In this document: positions 26,128 to 35,736 of the stretch, piece after piece | Numbering within the stretch: position 1 is the first letter of the stretch | Layout: each line of letters begins with the position of its first letter | Source of the DNA: Sphingobacterium rhinopitheci | Lineage (GTDB): Bacteria > Bacteroidota > Bacteroidia > Sphingobacteriales > Sphingobacteriaceae | DNA length: 64,000 nt | Assembly (NCBI RefSeq): GCF_022627575.1 | Contig: NZ_JADEYQ010000001.1 | Span: 248,001 to 312,000 of the forward strand | Reading direction: 5' to 3' | Notes under the pieces: model-generated | Databases searched by the model: none | What the model saw: the letters and a program-made list of their open reading frames with translations, nothing else | What the model was told of the DNA's origin: nothing | Program-made: the position numbers and the translations under genes

Positions 26128-28200
26128 ATGGCACAAAAGTTTATTCCTAGAGATATAAGTTGGTTAAGTTTTAATGGTAGGGTTTTACAAGAAGCAGCTG
26201 ACAAACATGTCCCCATTGCTTCTAGGATAAATTTTCTAGGTATATTTTCTAATAATTTAGACGAATTTTTTCGTGTTCGTGTTGCTGGCTTAAAACGAGC
26301 ATTAATTGTAGACGAGAAAGAAGCTAAAGAAATATTCTTTGAAAAACCACAAATTATACTAGATCAAATCACTTCTATTGTCATCAAACAACAAAAGAAA
26401 TTTGATACCATTTGGAATGATATACAGAAAGGAATGGCCAAAGAATCTGTATATCTTAAGACCAATGAGAATTTAACGCTAGAACAGCAGAAATTTGTAC
26501 GAAGCTATTATGAAGATGAGGTAGAGCCAAATATTATCCCACTATTATTGGATGAACATAGAAATATGCCTTACATACGGGATAAATCATTGTATTTGGG
26601 GATATCTATGCGAAAAGAGGAATGGCAGTATGAAACGAAGTATGCCGTTATAGAAATACCTACTACACAAAATGGAAGATTCACCATCTTACCCTCACCA
26701 AAGAATGAGGTCCATGTCATTCTATTAGAAGATATTATAAAGTATAATTTACCGTATATATTTTCATATTTCGGTTTTGATAGCTTTAGTGTGCATGCAT
26801 TTAAAATAACAAAAGATGCTGAGTTTGATATTGACAATGACATACAAACTAGCCTGGCCGAAAAAATAGCTAAAGCGCTAAAAAATAGACGAAAAGGAAA
26901 ACCTACCCGTTTTGTTTTTGATGAAGAAATGGACAAAGGCTTAGTAGAATTCTTAATAAAAAAACTTCATCTTTCAAAAAAAGACAGTATAATTCCCGGT
27001 TCAAAGATTCATAATTTCAAAGATTTTATGAATTTCCCTAATGTTTTCAAGACCAATAAACCAGTAGAACGCACCTCCTTTTTGCACCCGGATTTGGCTC
27101 CATACTTTCGTGTTACAGATGTTATAACTAAAAAGGATGTTCTCCTTTCTTTTCCATATCATAGTTTTGTTCACGTGATTGATTTATTAAGAGAGGCAGC
27201 AATGGATCCCGATGTGATATCTATTCAAATCACTGCCTATCGTTTAGCTAGTAATTCCAAAATCGGTAATGCATTAATCAATGCTGTACGCAATGGTAAA
27301 GAGGTAACGGTAATGTTGGAGCTTAGAGCACGGTTTGATGAACAAAACAATCTCAATTGGAAAGAGAAATTTGAAACTGAAGGAGTTCAAGTTTTAGTAG
27401 GTATACCCAATAAAAAGGTACATGCCAAACTCTGTGTAATAAAAAAACGAGTAAATAAAAAAACCATACAATATGGTTTCGTAAGTACAGGAAACTTTAA
27501 TGAAAAAACAGCAAAAATATACGGTGACTATTGTCTTATGACGAGCAATAGAGCAATAATGGCTGATATAAATAAAGTATTCGCAGCGATCCGAAAACCA
27601 ATCGAAGACATCAGCCTTCTTACGCAAAAAACTGGCAAAGGACTAATTGTCTGCCCTAATCAAATGAGGGAGACTATGATGTCCTATATAGATACTGAAA
27701 TCATCGAAGCATTAGCTGGACGAAAAGCCCATATCATCATAAAAGTAAACTCATTGAGTGATAAAGAAATGATAAAAAAAATATATGAGGCTGCAAAAGC
27801 AGGTGTAAAAGTAGAAATGATAATAAGGAGCATATACTGTGCTACCAATCAAAAAGCTTTTGACAAACCCATATATGCTATTAGTATTGTGGATGAGTAC
27901 CTAGAGCATGCGCGCGTTATGTACTTCTACAATAAAGGTGAAAATTCAATTTATATATCTTCAGCAGATTGGATGACAAGAAATCTAGATCATAGAATAG
28001 AGGCTGCAGTAAGTATTCAAGATAAAAAAATAAAAAATGAATTATTGGAAATGCTAAAAATCCAATTGAAAGGAAATGTAAAAACAAGAATTCTCGACAA
28101 TAAACTATCGAATGAATATGTAACAAATAACAAACCTCCTTTTCGTTCGCAGATCGAACTTTATAGATATTTGAAAGATATAGCCTCAAAAACAGAATAA
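26128..28200 (+). CDS. ppk1: Polyphosphate kinase 1
   Basis: A 690-residue PPK1 making long-chain polyphosphate from ATP. The N-terminal domain starts FIPRDISWLSFNGRVLQEA. The two phospholipase-D-like C-terminal domains carry the autophosphorylated His in KKVHAKLCVIKK (about residue 432) and the second conserved His in SSADWMTRNLDHRIEAAV. The family motif YVSTGNFNEKTAKIY is present as FVSTGNFNEKTAKIY. No ppx (exopolyphosphatase) gene is adjacent. A decayed IS256-type transposase begins directly after its stop codon, but the C-terminus looks complete. Confidence 0.96.
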   Translation: MAQKFIPRDISWLSFNGRVLQEAADKHVPIASRINFLGIFSNNLDEFFRVRVAGLKRALIVDEKEAKEIFFEKPQIILDQITSIVIKQQKKFDTIWNDIQKGMAKESVYLKTNENLTLEQQKFVRSYYEDEVEPNIIPLLLDEHRNMPYIRDKSLYLGISMRKEEWQYETKYAVIEIPTTQNGRFTILPSPKNEVHVILLEDIIKYNLPYIFSYFGFDSFSVHAFKITKDAEFDIDNDIQTSLAEKIAKALKNRRKGKPTRFVFDEEMDKGLVEFLIKKLHLSKKDSIIPGSKIHNFKDFMNFPNVFKTNKPVERTSFLHPDLAPYFRVTDVITKKDVLLSFPYHSFVHVIDLLREAAMDPDVISIQITAYRLASNSKIGNALINAVRNGKEVTVMLELRARFDEQNNLNWKEKFETEGVQVLVGIPNKKVHAKLCVIKKRVNKKTIQYGFVSTGNFNEKTAKIYGDYCLMTSNRAIMADINKVFAAIRKPIEDISLLTQKTGKGLIVCPNQMRETMMSYIDTEIIEALAGRKAHIIIKVNSLSDKEMIKKIYEAAKAGVKVEMIIRSIYCATNQKAFDKPIYAISIVDEYLEHARVMYFYNKGENSIYISSADWMTRNLDHRIEAAVSIQDKKIKNELLEMLKIQLKGNVKTRILDNKLSNEYVTNNKPPFRSQIELYRYLKDIASKTE

Positions 28201-28690
28201 TTGATGACTTTGGCATAGGCATACACCTTAAAAACAATCCCATCCATCGAAACAATGAGATATAGATTCTTTTGAGGTCGATTCTGCCAAGCAACTACTT
28301 CGCTAGTGCGCATTGGTGATAAGGAAATTAGTGGATGTGGATATGTAAAAATCATGCATTTAACGGATTTGCACCTTAATGTCAGTAACGTTCATTCCTT
28401 TAGCGCAAAAAGATAATAATATTTTCCAGCCAATCGGTATTCCTGTGACGTTTCGGGATTAAAAAAGGTAGGTAACTACCAGATCGATTGCTCGGTACTT
28501 TAATCTCCGACTCGCCGGATAAGGATTATATTTATTTATTCCATGACCGTTTCATTAATAGCCATGAATCACCTTGTCGTGTTATGAATGGTCAAAACAA
28601 TAGTGTAATTATCCATATAGCATGTGTTCTACAGCATTATTATGTAGTTCTTTGAAAATGATGTTAAATCTTCTCCATTCTAAAAGAATT
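28201..28690 (-). pseudogene. Decayed IS256-family transposase fragment
   Basis: Stitching minus-strand frames gives typical IS256/mutator transposase pieces. In order these are FKELHNNAVEHMLYG, GESEIKVPSNRSGSYLPFLI, PKRHRNTDWLENIII, AKGMNVTDIKVQIR, MHDFYISTSTNFLITN and VVAWQNRPQKNLYLIVSMDG with VFKVYAYAKVIN. Frameshifts and stops separate them. The DDE catalytic part beyond the first Asp (MDG) is missing. Homology ends right at the ppk1 stop codon, so the deletion or insertion edge is there. No terminal inverted repeats were recognised. Confidence 0.75.
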
Positions 28691-28802
28691 TGCAAAAAGT
28701 ATTGTTATTCAATAAATCTACTTTATCGATCATAACTATGGAACGTCTAAATTCAGAATAACATTTCAACTTACACAGTTAGCGAGATGCTACCAACGAA
28801 AA

Positions 28803-28830
28803 AAGCCTCTCGAACTTATTCGAGAGGCTT
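28803..28830 (-). terminator. Intrinsic terminator of the RND efflux operon
   Basis: A perfect 12-bp stem AAGCCTCTCGAA with its complement and a CTTA loop. On the minus strand a run of six T follows. It lies 34 bases past the efflux gene stop. Confidence 0.9.
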
Positions 28831-28863
28831 GACACTAAATTATTAACTATAATTAACTACACC

Positions 28864-31800
28864 CTATTTCCATCCGCCTCCTAAAGCTTTGTACAATACG
28901 ATTTGATTCAATAGGTTTTCCTTCTGCAACTCCACTTGTGCTACTTGTGCTGATATTATACCTTTTTGTGCTGTAATAATATCCAAATAACTAACACGTC
29001 CAGCTATAAACAATTCTTCTGCAGCTTCGATTGAAGACCCCAAAGCTTTCACTTGGTCTTCGATCAATACCGCTCTATCTTGAATCGCTTGTTGCGTCTG
29101 CACTGCCAAAGAAACTTCATTTACAGCATTTAGAATTGCTTTTTCATATTCTAAAAAAGAAATACCATATTCTGCTTTCATTATTTCATATTCACTTTTT
29201 AGTTCACGCTGACGTAGGATAGGAATATTTATACCTCCAAATAATCCATAAGCTACCGACTTATCAAGGTTAAATAACTTATCAAAGCTAAATGTCTGTA
29301 ACCCCAAATAAGGACTAATGGCTACTGAAGGAAGAAATGCTAAACGAGCAACGTCAACATTGGCAAATTTACTTTTCAAAAGAAAGCCTGCTTGTCTTAT
29401 ATCTATCCTATTATTTAATAATAAATCAAAAGAACCTACATTAGCATCTGCGAATAAGTTTTTTTGCATCACCTGAGTACCAGATCGCTCTATGGGCTGA
29501 TATATCCTCCCTAGTAATTGATTGATCTGATGTTCATATTTCAAGATTTCTTGTAAGGCGAAAGCTCTATTAGCACGGGACTCAGCAAGAATTGATTTAA
29601 ATTGCTGCACCGCCAATTCATCAGCACGCCCTGCTTCTTTTTGTGCTTCTACTATTTCTAAAGCTCGCTCATGAAGGAGAATATTTTCATTGTAAACAAT
29701 AATTTTTTCATCCAAGCCAATAAGCTCAAAATAGGCTGCCGAAATACTACTTACAAGCTCTGTTTGTACTAATCGATGTGCTTCTTTATCTGCCATATAC
29801 CCCATATAAGCAGCTTCTCTTCTATTGCGTAGTTTTCCCCAAATATCAATCTCCCAAGAGGAACGGACACCTACAAAATAATCTGGAATAAATGGTTCAG
29901 GAATCTTCTCATCGGCTTTTAGATTGTCAGAGAAATTAGAATCATAATTTCCTATTCCAGATTCCGTATAATGTCCATATTTACGTATACCACCTTCTAT
30001 AGCACCTTCCAAAGAAGGTAATAAAGCCGCTTTTCGTTGTTTAAAATTGGCCTGAGCTATTTCGATACGGAGTAAAGCTTGACGTAGATCTTGATTATTT
30101 GCTAAGCCAATATCTATCAATTCTATAAGCTTATCATCGTTGAATACAGTACGCCAAGAAATATTAGCCAAGGAAGTAGTATCTTTTAATATTTGTGAAG
30201 CATTAGCCTCTATGTTTTGAGACAGTTGCTCCGGTACAATTTTCTTAGGAACCGAACAAGCAGAAAACAAAAATAGTACCCCGATAATAGCTGCACCTTT
30301 TGTTACTTTCTTCTTATTGCCCTTTGCAAATAACACAATCAATCCCGGGATAACAATAACACCCAAAACTGTACCTATAATCATCCCTCCAACAGAAGCT
30401 GTTCCAATTGTACGATTCCCTAATGCTCCAGCTCCAGTAGCTAACATTAATGGAATAAGTCCCGCTGCAAAAGCAAATGATGTCATCAAAATAGGGCGCA
30501 AACGCGCTACTGCACCTTCAATCGATGCGGTTAATACATCCATTCCTTGCTTATGCTTCAGATTGGCATACTCTACAATCAGAATTGCATTTTTACCCAA
30601 TAAACCAATTAACATTACCAATGCTACCTGCGCATAAATATTATTTTCTAAACCTAAAATTTTGAGAAATAAGAATGAGCCAAATATACCAGCAGGTAAA
30701 CATAATATCACTGGTAGTGGCAATAAGAAGCTTTCGTATTGAGCAGATAATAATAAGTAAACAAATACTAAACACAATAAGAAAATATAAGCCGCTTGAT
30801 TTCCTGAAATCTTTTGCTCACGCGTCATTCCAGACCATTCGATTTCATATCCTTGAGGTAAAGATTCAGCTAATTTCTCTACTGCTTCGATTGCTTGTCC
30901 AGAGCTAAATCCTGGAGCTGCTTGTCCTGTAACCATTGCTGAATTGAACATATTGTATCGCGTAATCTGCTCTGGACCATAGACACGATTCATCTTCATA
31001 AAAGAAGAGTAAGGAACCATTTCACCTTCAGCAGTCTTAACATACAGAGCCAATACATCTTCTGGTTTTTGACGCGTAAAAGCATCCGATTGAACCATTA
31101 CTTTGTACATCTGGCCATAACGAATGAAATTGGTCGCATACTGACTTCCTAATAATGTCTGCAATGTATTCATTGCATTTTCTACCGAAACACCTTTTTT
31201 TGCTGCTAAGTCATAATCTATTTCCAACATATACTGTGGAAAACCAACGTCAAAAGTTGTACTTGCTGATTCAATAACATTATCCGCTTCCAAAGCTTTA
31301 ATAAAATCATTGACAACAACACTTGTTTTATTTAAATCCTCATTTCCACTTTTATCTAATAATCGCATCTCAAAACCGGATGAATTACCAAATCCTGGTA
31401 CTGTAGGTGGCGGAAAGAATTCTAGCGTAGCGTCTGCGATATGTGCTGTCTTTTCACGTAAAATACGCATCACATCGTCTACTGTTTCTTTACGGTCATC
31501 CCAAGCTTTAAGGTTGATCATACCCATTCCATAAGAAGAACCAGAAACTTCAGTTATGATACTATATCCTGCCAGCGTAGAAACTGTCTCAACCATATCT
31601 AAATCACGGGCTATCTGATCCACCTCATCCAATACAGCCTCCGTTCTATCTACAGTCGCCCCCGGTGGAGTCGTAACCGCAACGTATACCATTCCTTGAT
31701 CTTCAGTAGGAATAAAACCACTAGGCACAATAGACATCGTACCCCAAGTCGCAATAAACATGATCACCAAGGTCAATAAAGTAAGTATGCGACGTCCTGC

Positions 31801-33411
31801 AATACGTGTTAATAATCCTTTATATCGTCCCGCAATTTTCTCATAATAGTGATTGAATCCTTTAAAGAATCGTGCTAACAAACCATTACTTTCTTTGGCA
31901 TCATGTGGTGAACGCAATATAATAGCACATAATGCTGGTGTTAATGTCAAAGCATTAATACCAGAAATAAAGATAGAAGCTGCTAAAGTCAACGAAAATT
32001 GACGATAGAACACACCAACAGGTCCATCTAAGAAGGCAACAGGAATAAATACTGCCGACATCACTAAAGTAATCGCAATAACGGCTGTTCCTACCTCTTT
32101 CATAGCAGCCAATGTTGCTTCCATAGGTTGCATATGCTCTTCTTCCATCTTTGCATATACAGCTTCTACTACAACAATACCATTGTCCACAACGATACCA
32201 ATAGCCAAAACCAGTGCAAATAAGGTTAACAAGTTTATGGAGAAGCCCATCAATTGCATAAAAAACAATGCACCAATCAAACATACAGGCACTGCTAATA
32301 TGGGAATAATCGTCGCTCTAAGATTTTGCAAAAATATAAAGACAACAATAAATACTAAGATAAATGCTTCCAACAGGGTTACTAATACTTTACCAATAGA
32401 AGCATCCAAGAAACGTGAGACGTCATAGCCCATCGTATATGTCATTCCCGGAGGGAATGTACTGCCTTTAAGCTCTTCCATACGATCTTTTACGCGCTGA
32501 ATAACTTCCTGAGCATTAGATCCTGGCAATTGTTTTAACATGATAGATGCAGAAGGACGACCATCTGTTTTAGATACCATCTCATAATCTAAAGATCCAA
32601 ATTCTACATCAGCGATATCTTTAACACGAATAATAGAACCATCTGCATTGGCACGAATAGGTATATTATTGTATTCCTCTACTTCTGTAAACTTACCTGG
32701 ATAGCGCAATACATATTGTTGCATATTGCGGGCTTTGTCAGATGAAATACCTGTTTGCCCTGGTGCAGCCTCAATATTTTGACGACGCAAAGCAGCCACA
32801 AGCTCATCAGTAGAAATAGCATACGAGGACATACGATCAGGTTTTACCCATATACGCATCGCATAATCCTTCGCTCCCATAATCTGTGCAAAACCAACTC
32901 CTTCGATACGCTTTAATTCTTTTAAGATATTGATATCTGTAAAGTTGTAAATGAATCGTTCGTCGGCCGTCGCATCATCCGTAAACATATTGAGATACAT
33001 AAGCATGGAGTTTACCTCTTTTTCTGTGGTAACCCCTGCTTTGATAACTTCCTCTGGTAATTCATCCAATACAGTAGTCACTCTGTTTTGAACGTTTACA
33101 GCGGCAATATCGGGATCTACTCCTACCTTAAAGAATACCTGAATTAATGTAGTACCATTATTTGTCGATACCGTATTCATAGATGTCATACCAGCGACAC
33201 CATTGATAGCACGCTCCAATGGTATAGCTACCGCATTAGTACTCACCTCCGCATTAGCACCCGTATAATTCGCCGTCACCACTACGGATGGTGGTACAAT
33301 ATCAGGGAATTGTGTGATAGGCAAAGTAAATAAGGCCAATAACCCCAGTAAGGTTATAAAGATCGAAATAACCAGTGACAAGACTGGTCTTCTTATATAC
33401 GTTTCAAACAT
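28864..33411 (-). CDS. Fused RND (AcrB/MexB-type) efflux pump and TolC/OprM-type outer-membrane factor
   Basis: One uninterrupted 1515-codon frame. Residues 1 to about 1030 are a complete HAE1-type RND pump: RRPVLSLVISIFITLLGLLA at the start, and the TM4 proton-relay motif GIVVDNGIVVVEAV with two Asp-like positions. Twelve membrane helices end in GVIVIPGLIVLFAKG. A basic linker (NKKKVTK) leads to a second signal-like helix with a lipobox, LFLFSACS, Cys1052. Then comes a full OprM/NodT-like factor (ISWRTVFNDDKLIELIDIGL through RVSYLDIITAQKGIISAQ). Normally these are two proteins. The membrane-fusion gene precedes it with no gap. Internal re-initiation at GTG 30336 or cleavage at Cys1052 could separate the parts. 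Confidence 0.93.
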   Translation of the reverse strand: MFETYIRRPVLSLVISIFITLLGLLALFTLPITQFPDIVPPSVVVTANYTGANAEVSTNAVAIPLERAINGVAGMTSMNTVSTNNGTTLIQVFFKVGVDPDIAAVNVQNRVTTVLDELPEEVIKAGVTTEKEVNSMLMYLNMFTDDATADERFIYNFTDINILKELKRIEGVGFAQIMGAKDYAMRIWVKPDRMSSYAISTDELVAALRRQNIEAAPGQTGISSDKARNMQQYVLRYPGKFTEVEEYNNIPIRANADGSIIRVKDIADVEFGSLDYEMVSKTDGRPSASIMLKQLPGSNAQEVIQRVKDRMEELKGSTFPPGMTYTMGYDVSRFLDASIGKVLVTLLEAFILVFIVVFIFLQNLRATIIPILAVPVCLIGALFFMQLMGFSINLLTLFALVLAIGIVVDNGIVVVEAVYAKMEEEHMQPMEATLAAMKEVGTAVIAITLVMSAVFIPVAFLDGPVGVFYRQFSLTLAASIFISGINALTLTPALCAIILRSPHDAKESNGLLARFFKGFNHYYEKIAGRYKGLLTRIAGRRILTLLTLVIMFIATWGTMSIVPSGFIPTEDQGMVYVAVTTPPGATVDRTEAVLDEVDQIARDLDMVETVSTLAGYSIITEVSGSSYGMGMINLKAWDDRKETVDDVMRILREKTAHIADATLEFFPPPTVPGFGNSSGFEMRLLDKSGNEDLNKTSVVVNDFIKALEADNVIESASTTFDVGFPQYMLEIDYDLAAKKGVSVENAMNTLQTLLGSQYATNFIRYGQMYKVMVQSDAFTRQKPEDVLALYVKTAEGEMVPYSSFMKMNRVYGPEQITRYNMFNSAMVTGQAAPGFSSGQAIEAVEKLAESLPQGYEIEWSGMTREQKISGNQAAYIFLLCLVFVYLLLSAQYESFLLPLPVILCLPAGIFGSFLFLKILGLENNIYAQVALVMLIGLLGKNAILIVEYANLKHKQGMDVLTASIEGAVARLRPILMTSFAFAAGLIPLMLATGAGALGNRTIGTASVGGMIIGTVLGVIVIPGLIVLFAKGNKKKVTKGAAIIGVLFLFSACSVPKKIVPEQLSQNIEANASQILKDTTSLANISWRTVFNDDKLIELIDIGLANNQDLRQALLRIEIAQANFKQRKAALLPSLEGAIEGGIRKYGHYTESGIGNYDSNFSDNLKADEKIPEPFIPDYFVGVRSSWEIDIWGKLRNRREAAYMGYMADKEAHRLVQTELVSSISAAYFELIGLDEKIIVYNENILLHERALEIVEAQKEAGRADELAVQQFKSILAESRANRAFALQEILKYEHQINQLLGRIYQPIERSGTQVMQKNLFADANVGSFDLLLNNRIDIRQAGFLLKSKFANVDVARLAFLPSVAISPYLGLQTFSFDKLFNLDKSVAYGLFGGINIPILRQRELKSEYEIMKAEYGISFLEYEKAILNAVNEVSLAVQTQQAIQDRAVLIEDQVKALGSSIEAAEELFIAGRVSYLDIITAQKGIISAQVAQVELQKENLLNQIVLYKALGGGWK

Positions 33412-34539
33412 CTATTTCATCCCTCCTTGTGTGCTTAAAACTTCTTGAGGTTGTATTTGCATACCATCACGCAAAGATTGTACTCCTTCATATACCACTT
33501 TGGTGTTTGGTGCCAAACCATCTTCAACAATATAATAATGACCTACGCGCTGTCCATTTTTAAATGGAGTCATCTTTACTTTGTTGTCATTACCGACAAC
33601 ATACACATAAGCCTTATCTTGAATCTCTAATACTGATTTTTGATGTACAAATAATAAATCACCTGTACTCGTCGGCACACCTATTCTACCTGAGGCTCCA
33701 TGTTTTAATAGACCAGTAGGATTATTAAATTGAGCACGCAAAGAAATGGACCCTGTACTCGCTTCAAATTCATTTTCTACCAACTCTGCTACACCAGCAT
33801 AAGGATATATATCACCATTAGCCAGTATTAATTTAACATCCTGTTTAAAGGATTTATCTTTAAAAGAAGAGTCTGTAGCAAGATCCAAATATTCAGATTC
33901 AGAAATATTATAATATACATTTACATGCTCTAAATCTGAAATGGTAGTAATCAAAGCGCCTTCCGTAAGCAACGATCCTTCTTTCAATTGAATACGATCA
34001 ATCTTACCATCAAAAGGAGCACGAATCAATGTGTAGCTTAATTTTGTACTTGCTTGATTCAAAATTGCCTCTCCTTCATTAACTTTAGAGATAGCCGCTC
34101 GCAACTGTACTTGCAACAAGTCAGCTTCTGTAGAGCTCACAATATTCTTTTCAACAAGTTTTTTTGTACGTTCAATTTCCAACTCTACTTTCTTTACCTC
34201 CGCTTTAGCACTGTTCAGTGCTGCTCGTGCCTGTGCTAAATCGGCCTTATACTCTTCATCATTGAGGGCAAATAATATCTGTCCCTTCTTAACAAAAGCA
34301 CCTTCATCAATATAGATTTTATTCAAAAATCCAGTAAGCCTAGAACGTAACTCTACATTCTTTTGTGATTGAATATCAGCGATATACTCTTTGTATATCA
34401 CGGTATCCATTTGTACTAACTGAACTACAGGTACAGCCTTCAGCTGTTCTTCAGATTTAGCAACACCTTTGGAGTCTGTACAAGACGCAAAGATTAATGT
34501 TCCCCCCAATAAGGAGTACAACAAACTATTTTTCGACAT
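33412..34539 (-). CDS. RND efflux periplasmic adaptor (membrane-fusion) lipoprotein
   Basis: A 375-residue HlyD/AcrA-type adaptor linking the RND pump to the outer-membrane factor. It has a lipoprotein signal (YSLLGGTLIFASC, Cys at about residue 20) and a first lipoyl half (ELRSRLTGFLNKIYIDEGAF). A long helical hairpin with KAEVKKVELEIERTKKLVEK follows, then the second lipoyl half (LIRAPFDGKIDRIQLKEGSL) and a beta-barrel. It is the first gene of the two-gene efflux operon; its stop touches the start of the pump gene. No local TetR or MarR regulator was found. Confidence 0.94.
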   Translation of the reverse strand: MSKNSLLYSLLGGTLIFASCTDSKGVAKSEEQLKAVPVVQLVQMDTVIYKEYIADIQSQKNVELRSRLTGFLNKIYIDEGAFVKKGQILFALNDEEYKADLAQARAALNSAKAEVKKVELEIERTKKLVEKNIVSSTEADLLQVQLRAAISKVNEGEAILNQASTKLSYTLIRAPFDGKIDRIQLKEGSLLTEGALITTISDLEHVNVYYNISESEYLDLATDSSFKDKSFKQDVKLILANGDIYPYAGVAELVENEFEASTGSISLRAQFNNPTGLLKHGASGRIGVPTSTGDLLFVHQKSVLEIQDKAYVYVVGNDNKVKMTPFKNGQRVGHYYIVEDGLAPNTKVVYEGVQSLRDGMQIQPQEVLSTQGGMK

Positions 34540-34626
34540 AGTTATAAATAGATTATAATTGAATTATAAAAAAAGAAATTGACCACTAATGAATACTAGG
34601 GCCTAAAAAAAAGGAAATTAAAATAA

Positions 34627-34971
34627 CTAAAACGGGATATACCTATATAGAAAAGTATAATAACCCGGCAAAATCAATCGCTTTACATAATATATAGAAT
34701 GAATAACTCTATCATTAATTAAATAAATACGACGTAAAAGCCACGAGAAGTAAAGTATTACAGGTAATATACTTAGCAGCAGTACCAATATCCGATAATC
34801 ATCAAACATAATCTCAGGTAACTTCTCCTTTTCATGATTATGGTCTAGTTCTAATATATCTTCCAATACCACTTCTAAAATGGTCTCACTTGCCGCTACT
34901 GGCTTTGAATCGAACAAATTACAATACTTCACCTCATAACAAAGGATGTTGAGGTAGCCAAAAAGCGCCAT
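34627..34971 (-). CDS. Hypothetical membrane protein
   Basis: About 114 residues from the ATG at 34971 (MALFGYLNILCYEVKYCNLF). An upstream in-frame ATG at 34992 lies too close to a -7 element to be likely. The protein has a hydrophobic N-terminus, an acidic middle (EVVLEDILELDHNHEKEKLP) and one clear membrane helix (YRILVLLLSILPVILYFSWL). A basic aromatic tail completes it. The acidic His-containing segment might bind metal, which is speculation. It sits upstream of the efflux operon on the same strand, about 90 bases before the adaptor gene; co-transcription is possible. Confidence 0.6.
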   Translation of the reverse strand: MALFGYLNILCYEVKYCNLFDSKPVAASETILEVVLEDILELDHNHEKEKLPEIMFDDYRILVLLLSILPVILYFSWLLRRIYLINDRVIHSIYYVKRLILPGYYTFLYRYIPF

Positions 34972-34996
34972 GAAGTACATAAATTTATACATATCG

Positions 34997-35004
34997 CAAA
35001 TATA
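34997..35004 (-). promoter_or_regulatory. -7 promoter element (TATATTTG)
   Basis: Minus-strand TAnnTTTG match 25 bases upstream of ATG 34971. It could drive the small membrane protein and possibly read into the efflux operon. Confidence 0.5.
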
Positions 35005-35139
35005 GAGAGCTCAAAACTATTAATAATAATAATCTTGTAAAAAAAATGTTAGATAGTTTATAATAATCTAAAGGGATTCTCTATTACCATAGAGAAAGAA
35101 AAATAATAAATAGAACAGTAATTTTGCTCCATTAACATA

Positions 35140-35457
35140 TTATTCATGTAACCGATATTGAGTAAGATGATAGCTACTAGCTATTAAAACCTTCCTATGG
35201 CTATTCAAATCAGGATAAAACTCCTGATTAACTAGCAATATAGATGGACGATGCGCTGTAGGGTTATCCCCTTGACCTATTTTAAACCCTGTCCCTACAT
35301 ATGTCATCGACTCCAAGTCCTTGGTTAAATCTTGACGCAAACCAACAGCATACCAACTGCCTAGTTCTATATCACCCAATCCAGAAGGATAAATCTGAGC
35401 TTGCGATGATCTTACATATAGTAATGCGAAGGATAATATAAAGAATAGCATTTTCAT
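35140..35457 (-). CDS. Short secreted protein, probably a truncated outer-membrane barrel protein
   Basis: A 105-residue frame with a signal peptide (MKMLFFILSFALLYVRSSQA) followed by ELGSWYAVGLRQDLTKDLES and SILLVNQEFYPDLNSHRKVL. This resembles the first third of larger barrel proteins (DUF2490-like, usually well over 200 residues), but a stop comes after YHLTQYRLHE. No continuation was seen downstream in another frame. It is probably a broken gene rather than a natural short form. The family match is tentative. Confidence 0.45.
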   Translation of the reverse strand: MKMLFFILSFALLYVRSSQAQIYPSGLGDIELGSWYAVGLRQDLTKDLESMTYVGTGFKIGQGDNPTAHRPSILLVNQEFYPDLNSHRKVLIASSYHLTQYRLHE

Positions 35458-35652
35458 AGTTTCGAGATAAAAGAATTATTGTTATTAACTTAATATTAAA
35501 CAAAACTATAAAGTGATTCTGGAATAAATTAGGAATTACGACTCCAAGAAAATCTAATAAACTCAAATAAAGTATTTTTTAAAACTCTCAAGATTATATA
35601 ATTATAGCTATCGCCCACTATCTAAAAAAATTGGTTTTAAAAAACAAATTCT

Positions 35653-35683
35653 TTTGCAAAAGTTAGAAATATTCATACTTTTG
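35653..35683 (+). promoter_or_regulatory. Promoter of the ankyrin-DUF2271-PepSY-apbE operon (TTTG-N19-TACTTTTG)
   Basis: A TTTG box (35653-35656) and consensus -7 element TACTTTTG (35676-35683) are separated by 19 bases, the ideal Bacteroidota arrangement. The leader to ATG 35737 is roughly 45-50 bases. Confidence 0.8.
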
Positions 35684-35736
35684 TTATTTAGAATTAATTT
35701 AAATAAAATTAACATAATTACATTATATTAAAATAT

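Noticed and set aside
28161..28355. 64-codon minus-strand frame overlapping the end of ppk1
   Set aside because: It is only one readable piece of the broken IS256-type transposase, not a gene of its own.
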